From NCBI RefSeq assembly GCF_013177735.1, contig NZ_WOEZ01000185.1, positions 62,001-126,000 of the forward strand: a DNA stretch of 64,000 nt, written 5' to 3'. The DNA is from Paraburkholderia elongata (GTDB lineage Bacteria; Pseudomonadota; Gammaproteobacteria; Burkholderiales; Burkholderiaceae). The position numbers and the translations under genes were made by a program. Positions 1-8,227 of this stretch are shown one piece after another (the first letter of the stretch is position 1; every line of letters begins with the position of its first letter). The notes beneath the pieces are model-generated. The model did not search any database. It was not told the origin of the DNA and worked only from the letters and a program-made list of their open reading frames with translations.

Positions 1-1
1 G

Positions 2-394
2 ATCTGGGAGCGACTGCGCTCGCTGCTCGTACGCGGCAAGACCATCCTGCTGACCACGCACTTCATGGAAGAAGCCGAACGGCTGTGCCACCGCCTGTGC
101 GTGATCGAGGAAGGACGCAAGATCGCCGAAGGTGCGCCGCGCGCGTTGATCGCATCCGAGATAGGCTGTGATGTGATCGAAATTTTCGGACCCGATCCGG
201 TTGCATTGCGCGATGAATTGGCGCCGCTTGTCGAGCGCACCGAAATCAGTGGCGAGACGCTCTTCTGCTATGTGAACGACGCCCAGCCGGTGCATGCCCG
301 GCTCAAGCAACGCGCCGATCTGCGCTATCTGCATCGCCCGGCGAATCTGGAAGATGTGTTCCTGCGCCTGACCGGGCGCGAGATGCAGGACTGA
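2..394 (+). CDS. nodI: NodI-type ABC transporter ATP-binding protein, 3' end
   Basis: This is the C-terminal 130 residues of an ABC ATPase whose start lies before the window; the frame is open from base 2. The first visible residues include LLTTHFMEEAERLC, the switch-region histidine (TTH) followed by the EEAE segment typical of NodI/drug-exporter ATPases. The rest is the regulatory tail after the nucleotide-binding domain. The permease gene follows after 60 bases on the same strand, so the two form an export pair. In rhizobia NodIJ exports lipochitin oligosaccharides; the same pair is widespread in Burkholderia without nodulation genes, and no nod genes are visible here, so the real substrate is unknown. 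Confidence 0.85.
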   Translation: MWERLRSLLVRGKTILLTTHFMEEAERLCHRLCVIEEGRKIAEGAPRALIASEIGCDVIEIFGPDPVALRDELAPLVERTEISGETLFCYVNDAQPVHARLKQRADLRYLHRPANLEDVFLRLTGREMQD

Positions 395-454
395 CGCGAA
401 TCGGCATCGGCTCGCCATCCTCTACAGCTATAACGACACGGCAAGAGACACGCA

Positions 455-1282
455 ATGGACGCACGCACTTACGAACCCCACGGCGAGACACCGCCGAAGC
501 AGGAAACCTTCGCCGCTTTCCCCGCCAACGCCGTCAACTGGATTGCGGTGTGGCGCCGCAACTATCTTGTCTGGAAGAAGCTCGCGATTGCTTCGATGTT
601 TGGCAATCTTGCCGATCCGATGATCTATCTGTTCGGCTTGGGCTTCGGGCTTGGGCTGATGGTCGGGCATGTCGACGGCGTGTCGTATATCGCGTTTCTC
701 GCTGCGGGCACGGTGGCATCGAGCGTGATGATGTCGGCCAGTTTCGAGTCGATGTATTCGGGGTTTTCGCGCATGCACGTACAGCGCACGTGGGAGGCGA
801 TCATGCATACGCCGCTGACGCTCGGCGACATCGTGCTCGGCGAGGTGATCTGGGCAGGCAGCAAGTCGATGCTATCGGGCGCGGCGATCATGCTGGTCGC
901 GGGGGCTCTCGGCTATGCGAGTTTTCCGTCGATGTTGCTGGCGTTGCCGGTGATCGTGCTAACGGGGCTCGCGTTCGCGAGTATCGCGATGGTGGTGACG
1001 GCGCTCGCGCCGTCGTATGACTTCTTTATGTTTTACCAGACGTTGGTGTTGACGCCGATGTTGCTCTTGTCCGGGGTGTTTTTTCCTGTTTCACAGTTGC
1101 CGGCCGCGGCGCGGGTCGTGACTGAACTTTTGCCTTTGGCGCATGCTGTCGATCTGATTCGGCCGGCTATGCTTGGGCGGCCTGTCGATGGTGCTGTTTT
1201 GCACGTTGCCGTGCTGGTGGCTTATGCGGTGGGTGGGTTTGTTGTTTCGGCGGTTTTGTTTCGGCGCAGGATGATGAAATAG
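455..1282 (+). CDS. nodJ: NodJ-type ABC-2 permease
   Basis: A 275-residue inner-membrane protein with about six hydrophobic segments spread over residues 45-270, matching the usual length of ABC-2 family permeases. The stretch LTPMLLLSGVFFPVSQLP near residue 200 is the conserved ABC-2 signature region. It lies 60 bases after the ATPase gene and is probably cotranscribed with it, forming a two-component exporter. ATG start chosen because the hydrophilic N-terminus (about 35 residues) before the first helix is normal for NodJ. Confidence 0.85.
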   Translation: MDARTYEPHGETPPKQETFAAFPANAVNWIAVWRRNYLVWKKLAIASMFGNLADPMIYLFGLGFGLGLMVGHVDGVSYIAFLAAGTVASSVMMSASFESMYSGFSRMHVQRTWEAIMHTPLTLGDIVLGEVIWAGSKSMLSGAAIMLVAGALGYASFPSMLLALPVIVLTGLAFASIAMVVTALAPSYDFFMFYQTLVLTPMLLLSGVFFPVSQLPAAARVVTELLPLAHAVDLIRPAMLGRPVDGAVLHVAVLVAYAVGGFVVSAVLFRRRMMK

Positions 1283-1342
1283 GGGTTGGGGCCTGCGGCT
1301 GGTTTTTTTCCGCGTGGCGGGTGAATCGTTTTTTTGTGCTGC

Positions 1343-1570
1343 GCGGCGCTTGTTGTCTGTTTGCCTATGGCGCTGGCATTTCCTTGATCTGGTTGCCCAC
1401 TCTGCGCTTTTTTCTGTGTGCTTACGGCGCTGGCCTTTCCTTGATTTGTTATTGGTTTATACACGGCCGGCAAAGAGAAGTAAGTGCCGCCCCGCACAGG
1501 GGCAACGCTAATAAACCAATATCAATTCAAGGAAAGGCCAACGCCATAGGCAAACAGACAAACAAGCGCC
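1343..1570. repeat. Long imperfect inverted repeat in the nodJ downstream gap
   Basis: Bases 1426-1459 and 1512-1545 are inverted copies that match at 31 of 34 positions. The loop (about 1460-1511) holds a GC-rich element reading CCGGCAAAGAGAAGTAAG then TGCCGCCCCGCACAGGGG. A second copy of the left arm, with GTCTGTTTGCCTATGGCGCT, lies at about 1354-1390 and also pairs with bases 1540-1570. The whole 283-400 base gap around it holds no convincing gene. From memory, similar elements recur in Paraburkholderia intergenic DNA; that is recollection, not a search. Confidence 0.6.
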
Positions 1571-1590
1571 GCGAAGGCAAAAACCCTCAT

Positions 1591-2013
1591 TTAATCCTCA
1601 TCATCCGTCCAAGGAATCTCCACATCAGAAATAAAAGCCACCGTTGCAAACGGCCCCCCATCCTGACGTCCGATCTTTCCATCTGCCCGCTGCCATTCCA
1701 CCCTGAACACCGTGGCCGGATCATCGGCAATCAACCGGACAGTTCGAACCTCATCCGGATCCGCCTCCTCGACGGGGCCGTCCAGCGAAACCAGCAATTC
1801 CTGTGGCCACAGCCCATCGGCGGGATCGTAAATCTTGTCGCCGTCCGGAATCAGCGTGAATGCCTCCACGCCGATCGTCGCCGACGCGTCGACAATCATC
1901 TTGCCCAAGGCGCGCAGCAACGCGGTCGCCCGTGCCGAATTGGCCTGGCGAATTGCAAGATCCCCGCGCGTCAGCGCCTGCTCAAGTTTTGGGTTTGTTT
2001 TTTGTTGCGCCAT
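1591..2013 (-). CDS. Conserved hypothetical acidic protein
   Basis: A 140-residue soluble protein with no signal peptide or membrane segment. The C-terminus is acidic and ends WTDDED. The sequence between residues 45 and 120 alternates hydrophobic and charged residues as in a small alpha/beta fold, but I do not recognise the family. It stands alone, between the long inverted repeat and a LysR regulator. ATG start at 2013; frame use and GC are like the neighbours, so it is probably a real gene. Confidence 0.65.
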   Translation of the reverse strand: MAQQKTNPKLEQALTRGDLAIRQANSARATALLRALGKMIVDASATIGVEAFTLIPDGDKIYDPADGLWPQELLVSLDGPVEEADPDEVRTVRLIADDPATVFRVEWQRADGKIGRQDGGPFATVAFISDVEIPWTDDED

Positions 2014-2214
2014 TCGATGTCCTGAGTCCTATCGCTCTGTTGTGGACGGCACGCCCATTCATCGCGTACCGCTCTCCATTTTTCGGGCTGCATCCTACCA
2101 CTGGTATGGGCCACAGCACCGCGAGCCGCGCAGTAAAGGCCGACCAGCCCGCCCCGTCCCCTCAGTTTAGGTCGTGATTCGCCGTCCGACAGAGAGATTT
2201 GCCTTTCAAGGCGA

Positions 2215-3174
2215 TCAATGCGTCTCGCCGCGCTTTCGTGCCGGCTTCGGCGCCGCAGCATCCGCGGGTTTCGCGCCGCCGATCTCTACGATCAAATGGT
2301 CGCGGAACGCCTTCACGGACGGCGGCAACTCCCGTCCAGCCATCGTCTGCACCTGGATGCTGCGCTGGCGCATCTGCGGGTGCGTCAGCGGTATCGCGAC
2401 GAAGCCGTCGCCGGCGTAACGGTCGCGCACCGACAGCAGCCCCGTGAACATGATCGCACCGGACTTCTGCGCGTAGCGGTACATCGCGCCGCTATTGTTG
2501 CAGGTGAGATCGGGCTCGAGCAGCACGCCTTCGAGCGCGCAGGTGATGTCGATCAACTGCCGGATCGTCGTGCCAGGCTCCGGCAGCACCAACGGATAGC
2601 GCTGCAGGTCGGCAAGCGACACCCTCGCGCGCGCGGCCAGCGGATGATCGGCCCGCAGCAGCGCCAACACCGGCGCCCGCTCAGTGTGTTCGACCTTGAC
2701 GCCCTTCTCCGGTGCGAGACTGAACGTCAGCGCGAGATCGGCGTCGCCATCACGCACCCGGCGAGTCGCCTCGCCCGGCGGCACCACGGAGAGCGTGAAG
2801 TCGATCCCCGGATAGTGGCTGCGGAACGCCGCCATTGCACTGGGCAGGAAGTCCGCGGCAAAACCCTCCGAACTGGCGACCTTGATCATGCTGCCGTGCA
2901 ACGCCTCGAGGCCGCCGATCTCCTTCATTACATGCTCCGCCTCGAGCAGGCTGCGCTGCGCGTAGGCAAGCAGACGCTCGCCCGCCTCGGAGAGCGACAT
3001 GCCGCGCGGCCGCCGCTCGAACAGCGCGACGCCGAGATCGCTTTCGAGCCGCGCGATCTGCCGGCTGATCGCCGAAACGGCCACATGCAGCCGCGCGGAC
3101 GCGTCGCTGATCGAGCCGGTGCGAGCCACTTCAACAAAATAGCGCAATGCGATGCCGTGCAATGAAAGTGCCAT
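2215..3174 (-). CDS. LysR-family transcriptional regulator
   Basis: A 319-residue DNA-binding regulator. Residues 7-65 form the LysR winged helix-turn-helix, including SISDASARLHVAVSAISRQI, followed by a linker helix and a substrate-binding domain of the periplasmic-protein fold. A basic tail (about 25 residues) ends the protein. It is divergent from the M20 peptidase gene, with 219 bases between the two starts; LysR proteins usually act on such a shared region, so the peptidase and carrier genes are its likely targets (inference). The effector is unknown. Confidence 0.9.
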   Translation of the reverse strand: MALSLHGIALRYFVEVARTGSISDASARLHVAVSAISRQIARLESDLGVALFERRPRGMSLSEAGERLLAYAQRSLLEAEHVMKEIGGLEALHGSMIKVASSEGFAADFLPSAMAAFRSHYPGIDFTLSVVPPGEATRRVRDGDADLALTFSLAPEKGVKVEHTERAPVLALLRADHPLAARARVSLADLQRYPLVLPEPGTTIRQLIDITCALEGVLLEPDLTCNNSGAMYRYAQKSGAIMFTGLLSVRDRYAGDGFVAIPLTHPQMRQRSIQVQTMAGRELPPSVKAFRDHLIVEIGGAKPADAAAPKPARKRGETH

Positions 3175-3393
3175 GAGCGATGCCTATGCGGGTGAACGCG
3201 CGAGCGTATGCAGCCGTGTGCGGGGTGTGTCGAGCTTTGCCTTTTTGGCAACGCAAGCTTCGAAATACGATCATTGTGACAAAAATAACGGCCTCCTAGA
3301 ATCGTTTCGAAGCTGATGGCCGCGAACCAGACGTGCCACGCACGGCGCGGCGGCGCCGCCATCCCCCGCACCCCGCATCGGAGAGAGACAAAT

Positions 3394-4806
3394 ATGAGCC
3401 GCAACCAGGCCATCGAACACGCGACGCATCATTTCGAATCAGGCGCCTTTCTCGAGAACCTCAACCGGCGCGTCGGATTTCGCACCGAGAGCCAGGAAAG
3501 CGACCGCGCCGCCACGCTACTCTCGTATCTGACCGACGAAATCGCGCCCGAAGTCGAAGGGCTAGGCTTCAGCACCCGCATTGTCGATAACCCCGCGGAA
3601 GGGTTCGGACCGTTCCTGTTCGCCAATCGTCACGAAGACGACCGTCTGCCCACCGTGCTGATCTACGGCCACGGCGACGTCGTGCGCGGCTACGACAGCC
3701 AGTGGCGCGCGCCGCTGACGCCGTGGGCCGTGACCATCGAAGGCGAACGCTGGTATGGCCGTGGCGCCGCCGACAACAAGGGCCAGCACTCCATCAACCT
3801 CGCGGCGCTCGCGAGCGTGCTGGCCGCGCGCGGCGGCAAGCTCGGCTTCAACGCGAAACTGCTGATCGAGATGGGCGAGGAAACCGGCTCGCCGGGGCTC
3901 GGCGCGATCTGCCACAAACATAAACAGGAACTGGTCGCGGACGTGCTGATCGCGTCCGACGGTCCGCGCCTCGCCGCGCGCCGCCCCACCGTGTTCCTCG
4001 GCTCGCGCGGCTCGGTGAATTTCAAGCTCTCGCTGAATCTGCGCGACGGCGCGCATCACTCAGGCAATTGGGGTGGTCTGCTGCGCAACCCGGCCACCGT
4101 GCTGGCGAACGCAATCGCCAGCCTGGTCGATGCGCGCGGCGTGATCGCTGTCGACGGTTTGCGTCCGCCGCCGATTCCCGAGGCAGTGCGCCGTGCACTG
4201 GCCGATATCACGGTAGGTGGCGGCCCAGGCGACCCGGCCGTCGACGATAACTGGGGCGAGCCCGGTCTCACGCCGCCAGAACGTGTGTTCGGCTGGAACA
4301 GCTTCGAAGTGCTGGCCTTCAAGGCGGGCAATCCCGAGAACCCGGTCAATGCGATTCCGTCGTCGGCGTTCGCGCATTGCCAGTTGCGCTTCGTGGTCGG
4401 CACCGACTGGGAAAACCTGGCGCAGCATCTGCGCACGCATCTGGACGCGCATGGCTTTTCGCTCGTCGAGATCAGCGTCGAGCGCGGTGCGCCGGCGACA
4501 CGTCTGAATCCCGACGACCCGTGGGTCAAGTGGGCCATCGCCTCGCTCGAACAGACCACCGGCAAGAAAACAGCGGTGCTGCCGAATCTCGGCGGCACGC
4601 TACCCAACGAAGTGTTCGCCGACACGCTTGGCCTGCCGACCATCTGGGTGCCGCATTCGTACCCGGCCTGCTCGCAGCACGCGCCGAACGAGCATCTGCT
4701 CGGACCGGTGGTGCGCGAGGGCCTGCAGATCATGGCGGGGCTCTTCTGGGATCTCGGCGAGAATTCGCCGCGCGCAAGCGCAACGACAACAGAAGCCGCG
4801 GCCTGA
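3394..4806 (+). CDS. M20-family metallopeptidase (ArgE/DapE/CPG2-like)
   Basis: A 470-residue zinc amidohydrolase. Visible metal and catalytic motifs: GHGDVV (metal His and Asp) near residue 95, YGRGAADNKG (bridging Asp) near residue 123 and EMGEETGSPG (catalytic Glu pair) near residue 160. A dimerisation insert follows, and a final metal His lies in the segment VPHSYPACSQHAPNE. The start at 3394 follows GGAGAGAGAC at ideal distance; an upstream in-frame start would add 26 low-quality residues. Members cleave N-acyl amino acids or dipeptides. The following MFS gene (84 bases on) suggests uptake and hydrolysis of one substrate, controlled by the divergent LysR protein. Confidence 0.9.
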   Translation: MSRNQAIEHATHHFESGAFLENLNRRVGFRTESQESDRAATLLSYLTDEIAPEVEGLGFSTRIVDNPAEGFGPFLFANRHEDDRLPTVLIYGHGDVVRGYDSQWRAPLTPWAVTIEGERWYGRGAADNKGQHSINLAALASVLAARGGKLGFNAKLLIEMGEETGSPGLGAICHKHKQELVADVLIASDGPRLAARRPTVFLGSRGSVNFKLSLNLRDGAHHSGNWGGLLRNPATVLANAIASLVDARGVIAVDGLRPPPIPEAVRRALADITVGGGPGDPAVDDNWGEPGLTPPERVFGWNSFEVLAFKAGNPENPVNAIPSSAFAHCQLRFVVGTDWENLAQHLRTHLDAHGFSLVEISVERGAPATRLNPDDPWVKWAIASLEQTTGKKTAVLPNLGGTLPNEVFADTLGLPTIWVPHSYPACSQHAPNEHLLGPVVREGLQIMAGLFWDLGENSPRASATTTEAAA

Positions 4807-4890
4807 GCAATCAACGCAGCACGCCTGCATCACGCCCACAGTTCACCCGCAGTTCACTGTTAGCCGCATCCGCCACAAGGCACGCCCACG

Positions 4891-6174
4891 ATGATCACAT
4901 CCACCTTGCCAGCCAGCACCGCGCAGCCATCCGCCGCGAAGATCCATCGCATCATTCTCGCGGCGTCGATCGGCAATGCGCTTGAATGGTTCGACCTCGT
5001 CGTCTACGGTTTTTTCGCGGTCACGATCGCGAAGCTGTTCTTCCCTGCCCGCACAGAAGCGATTTCGTTGATGCTCACGCTTGGGACCTTCGGCATCTCG
5101 TACATGATCCGGCCGCTCGGCGGACTCGTGCTCGGCTCACTCGCGGATCGTGCGGGGCGCAAGGTGTCGCTGCTGCTGTCGATCGGTTTGATGATGATCG
5201 GCACCCTGACGATTGCCGTGATGCCGCCGTATGCCGCGATCGGTTTGTGGGCGCCAGCCGGCATCATGCTGTCGCGGCTTGTTCAAGGATTCTCGGCGGG
5301 CGGCGAGTTCGGCGCCTCCACCGCGTTTCTGGTCGAGCATGCACCCGAGCGGCGCGGCTTCATGGGCAGCTGGCAGTTCGCCAGCCAGGGCCTCGCGACG
5401 CTGCTCGCCTCGGGTTTCGGCGCGTTGCTGACGAGCCAGCTCACGACGGCACAACTCGACTCGTGGGGCTGGCGCATTCCGTTTCTGTTCGGCCTCGCGA
5501 TCGGCCCGGTCGGCTTCTATATTCGCCGCTACGTGGACGAAGGCGCCGAGTTCAACACGGAACCCAAAACGCGCACGCCGCTGCGCGATCTATTCGGCAC
5601 GCAGAAGGTCCGCATGCTGCTCGCGGTCGGCTCGCTGGTCATTTCGACCTCGGCCAACTACATGATTCTGTACATGCCGACCTACGCGATCAAGCAACTG
5701 CACCTGCCCGCTTCGACCGGCTTCGCGGCCACGCTCGCGACGGGAATCGTGCTGACGGTGCTGACGCCGTTCGCCGGCCACTTGTCCGACAGCATGGGAC
5801 GGATCCGCATCATGGCGGCTTCGGCGACGTTGATGCTGCTGACGGTCTATCCGACCTTCGTGTATATGAATGCGCACCCGTCGTTCGCCACGATGCTGCT
5901 GGCGTTGATCTGGATCGGCGTATTGAAGGCGACGTACTTCGGCGCGCTGCCCGCGCTGATGTCGGAGATTTTCCCGACCCAGACGCGCGCAACCGGTCTC
6001 GCGGTCAGCTACAACATCGGCGTGACGGTGTTCGGCGGCTTTGCGCCCTTCGTGATCACCTGGCTGATCAATGCGAGCGGCAATAAGCTCGCGCCCGGCT
6101 TCTATCTGATGTTCTGCGCGGTGGCGAGTTTGCTGGCGCTCTATGCGGTGCGCTCGAAGCTGAAGATTCGCTGA
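4891..6174 (+). CDS. MFS metabolite:proton symporter (MHS family)
   Basis: A 427-residue inner-membrane carrier with twelve predicted helices. The N-terminal sequence ASIGNALEWFDLVVYGFF and the loop GSLADRAGRKVSLLLS are signatures of the metabolite:H+ symporter branch (citrate, alpha-ketoglutarate, proline/betaine and shikimate carriers). It lies 84 bases after the M20 peptidase gene on the same strand and probably imports that enzyme's substrate. The exact substrate cannot be read from sequence. Confidence 0.88.
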   Translation: MITSTLPASTAQPSAAKIHRIILAASIGNALEWFDLVVYGFFAVTIAKLFFPARTEAISLMLTLGTFGISYMIRPLGGLVLGSLADRAGRKVSLLLSIGLMMIGTLTIAVMPPYAAIGLWAPAGIMLSRLVQGFSAGGEFGASTAFLVEHAPERRGFMGSWQFASQGLATLLASGFGALLTSQLTTAQLDSWGWRIPFLFGLAIGPVGFYIRRYVDEGAEFNTEPKTRTPLRDLFGTQKVRMLLAVGSLVISTSANYMILYMPTYAIKQLHLPASTGFAATLATGIVLTVLTPFAGHLSDSMGRIRIMAASATLMLLTVYPTFVYMNAHPSFATMLLALIWIGVLKATYFGALPALMSEIFPTQTRATGLAVSYNIGVTVFGGFAPFVITWLINASGNKLAPGFYLMFCAVASLLALYAVRSKLKIR

Positions 6175-6249
6175 ACGAGTTTGAGTGAGTTCGAACAAGG
6201 TTGAGGTGGGCAAGGCGGATCGACTCGCCTTGCCGCCCCGGCAACTACG

Positions 6250-7302
6250 TCAAGGCGCCGGATTAGGCTGCAGTTCATGCAGCTTGTCGATCTCCGCGAG
6301 CGCTTCCGGCGAGAGTTTCACCTCGGCGCTGGCGATGTTTTCCTTCAGCTGATCGAGCGACGTAGCGCCAATCAAATTGCTCGTCAGGAACGGCCGGCTG
6401 TTGACGAAGGCCAGCGCGAATTGCGCGGGCGACAAACCGTGACGCTTCGCCAGTTCCACATAACGCGTGGTCGCCTGAACCGCTTGCGGCTTGCTGTAGC
6501 GTTGAAAGCGCTCGAATAGCGAAATGCGGGCGCCTGCCGGACGCGCGCCACCTTCATACTTGCCCGACAGCCAGCCGAAGGCCAGTGGCGAATACGCAAG
6601 CAAGCCGATGTTGTCACGATGCGCGTACTCGGACAGACCGACTTCGTACGTGCGGTTCAACAGGCTATACGGATTCTGGATGCTGACGATGCGCGGCAAG
6701 CCGAGCTTTTCCGCCGCGCGCAGAAACTGCGCCACACCCCAAGGCGTTTCGTTCGACACGCCGATATGGCGGATCTTGCCTGCCTTGACGAATTCGGCGA
6801 GCACCGACAGCGTTTCTTCGATCGGCACCGTATACGCGTCGTCGACCCACGGATAGGCGGGACGGCCGAACGTCATCGTGCTGCGATCCGGCCAGTGCAA
6901 CTGATACAGATCGACGTAGTCTGTTTGCAGACGCTTCAGACTATCGTTCAGCGCTTCGGTCAGGTTCTTGCGGTCGAACTGGTTGCCCTCACCACGAATG
7001 TGACGCGGATTGTGCGGTTGACGCGCCGGGCCGGCGATCTTGGTAGCCAGCACGATCTTCTCGCGCGCGCTGCGATGCTGCGCGATCCATGTGCCGATAT
7101 AGCGCTCGGTCGAGCCTTGCGTCTCGGGACGCGGCGGCACCGGGTACATTTCCGCGGCGTCGATCAGATTGACGCCATGGTCGAGCGCGCAATCGATCTG
7201 TGCGTGCGCTTCCTGCTCGGTGTTCTGCTCGCCCCACGTCATGGTGCCGAGACCGATCAGGCTAACCTTCACATCCGAGTCGCCGAGTCTGCGGTATTCC
7301 AT
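6250..7302 (-). CDS. Aldo/keto reductase (Tas-like)
   Basis: A 350-residue NADPH-dependent oxidoreductase of the AKR fold. N-terminal MEYRRLGDSDVKVS and the motif GVNLIDAAEMYP give the catalytic Asp/Tyr region; K is in KIVLATKI and the catalytic His in YQLHWPDR. Similar in length and layout to E. coli Tas. Start 7302 follows AGGACAAG; the upstream extension lacks family similarity. Probably monocistronic; physiological substrate unknown. Confidence 0.88.
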   Translation of the reverse strand: MEYRRLGDSDVKVSLIGLGTMTWGEQNTEQEAHAQIDCALDHGVNLIDAAEMYPVPPRPETQGSTERYIGTWIAQHRSAREKIVLATKIAGPARQPHNPRHIRGEGNQFDRKNLTEALNDSLKRLQTDYVDLYQLHWPDRSTMTFGRPAYPWVDDAYTVPIEETLSVLAEFVKAGKIRHIGVSNETPWGVAQFLRAAEKLGLPRIVSIQNPYSLLNRTYEVGLSEYAHRDNIGLLAYSPLAFGWLSGKYEGGARPAGARISLFERFQRYSKPQAVQATTRYVELAKRHGLSPAQFALAFVNSRPFLTSNLIGATSLDQLKENIASAEVKLSPEALAEIDKLHELQPNPAP

Positions 7303-7441
7303 CGAACTTGTCCTGTTGATTGTGAAAACGGAAAGCGCTGACGTTACCATGCCGGCGCAATGCCTGCAGCGCGGCTAAAATGCTGCTTCAGCAGGCGCGC
7401 ACACCACCGCGCTCAATGAACTTTCCGTCGACCCCTCTGCG

Positions 7442-7654
7442 ATGAATCCTGAACACCTCGAACTCCTGGTCACGCGCGTGATGCCTTACGGAAAATACAA
7501 AGGCCGGCTGATCGCGGATCTGCCCGGTCACTATCTGAACTGGTTTGCGAGCCAGGGCTTTCCGCCGGGCGAAATCGGCCGCCTGCTGGCGTTGATGCAC
7601 GAGATCGATCACAACGGTTTGTCGTCGCTGATCGAGCCTTTACGCAAGCGCTGA
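7442..7654 (+). CDS. DUF3820 family small protein
   Basis: A 70-residue soluble protein. The core VMPYGKYKGRLIADLPGHYL followed by NWFASQGFPPGEIGRLL matches the DUF3820 family (putative quorum-sensing regulated factor in some annotations), whose role is unknown. The stop codon abuts the stop of the convergent APS kinase gene (7654/7655). Confidence 0.8.
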   Translation: MNPEHLELLVTRVMPYGKYKGRLIADLPGHYLNWFASQGFPPGEIGRLLALMHEIDHNGLSSLIEPLRKR

Positions 7655-8227
7655 CTATTTCGCGAGACGAGGCTTGCCGAACCCGCTTTCCCTGGGCAGG
7701 CAACCCATGGCGGTCAGATGCACGAGCAGGCGGTCTACCGCCTCTTCGATCGACACCCGATCGGTTTCGATCATGACATCGGGGTCGAGCGGCACATCGA
7801 ACGGCCCGGAAATACCGGTGAAATGTGGAATTTCACCTCGCCGCGCACGCGCGTAGAGGCCTTTGACATCGCGCGCTTCGCACACCGTCAGCGGCGCATT
7901 GACGAACACTTCGACGAACCCAACGCCCACGATCTCGCGAGCCATGCGCCGATGCCGATGCTCGGGCGAGATCACCGCGGCAATCGCGATGAAGCCCCGT
8001 TGCATGAACAGCGTCGCAACGTGCGCGACCCGCCGCAGATTTTCAGCGCGGTCTTCGGGTGTGAAGCCGAGGCCGGCGGTCAGGCCGCGTCGCAGCACGT
8101 CGCCGTCGAGCACGATCGAGGCATGCCCTGCTTCTTTCAGACGCTGGTGCAACGCGTCGGCCAAAGTCGATTTACCGGCACCGGACAAACCGGTCATCCA
8201 TATGACCGCCCCGCGGATTGCGCTCAT
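7655..8227 (-). CDS. cysC: Adenylylsulfate (APS) kinase
   Basis: A 190-residue P-loop kinase that phosphorylates APS with ATP to PAPS. Walker A is GLSGAGKST near residue 14; the APS-binding region includes LDGDVLRRGLTAGLGF and the family motif FVEVFVNAPLTVCEARDVKG. There is no attached CysN domain and no cysD/cysN nearby, so APS must come from elsewhere in the genome. It overlaps the end of the sulfotransferase gene by 4 bases (ATGA), indicating translational coupling: PAPS is made for that sulfotransferase (inference). Confidence 0.93.
   Translation of the reverse strand: MSAIRGAVIWMTGLSGAGKSTLADALHQRLKEAGHASIVLDGDVLRRGLTAGLGFTPEDRAENLRRVAHVATLFMQRGFIAIAAVISPEHRHRRMAREIVGVGFVEVFVNAPLTVCEARDVKGLYARARRGEIPHFTGISGPFDVPLDPDVMIETDRVSIEEAVDRLLVHLTAMGCLPRESGFGKPRLAK

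Noticed and set aside
2..1282. Evidence for a nodulation gene cluster
   Set aside because: Only nodIJ-type exporter genes are visible; this pair is common in Burkholderia without nodABC, so symbiosis cannot be inferred.
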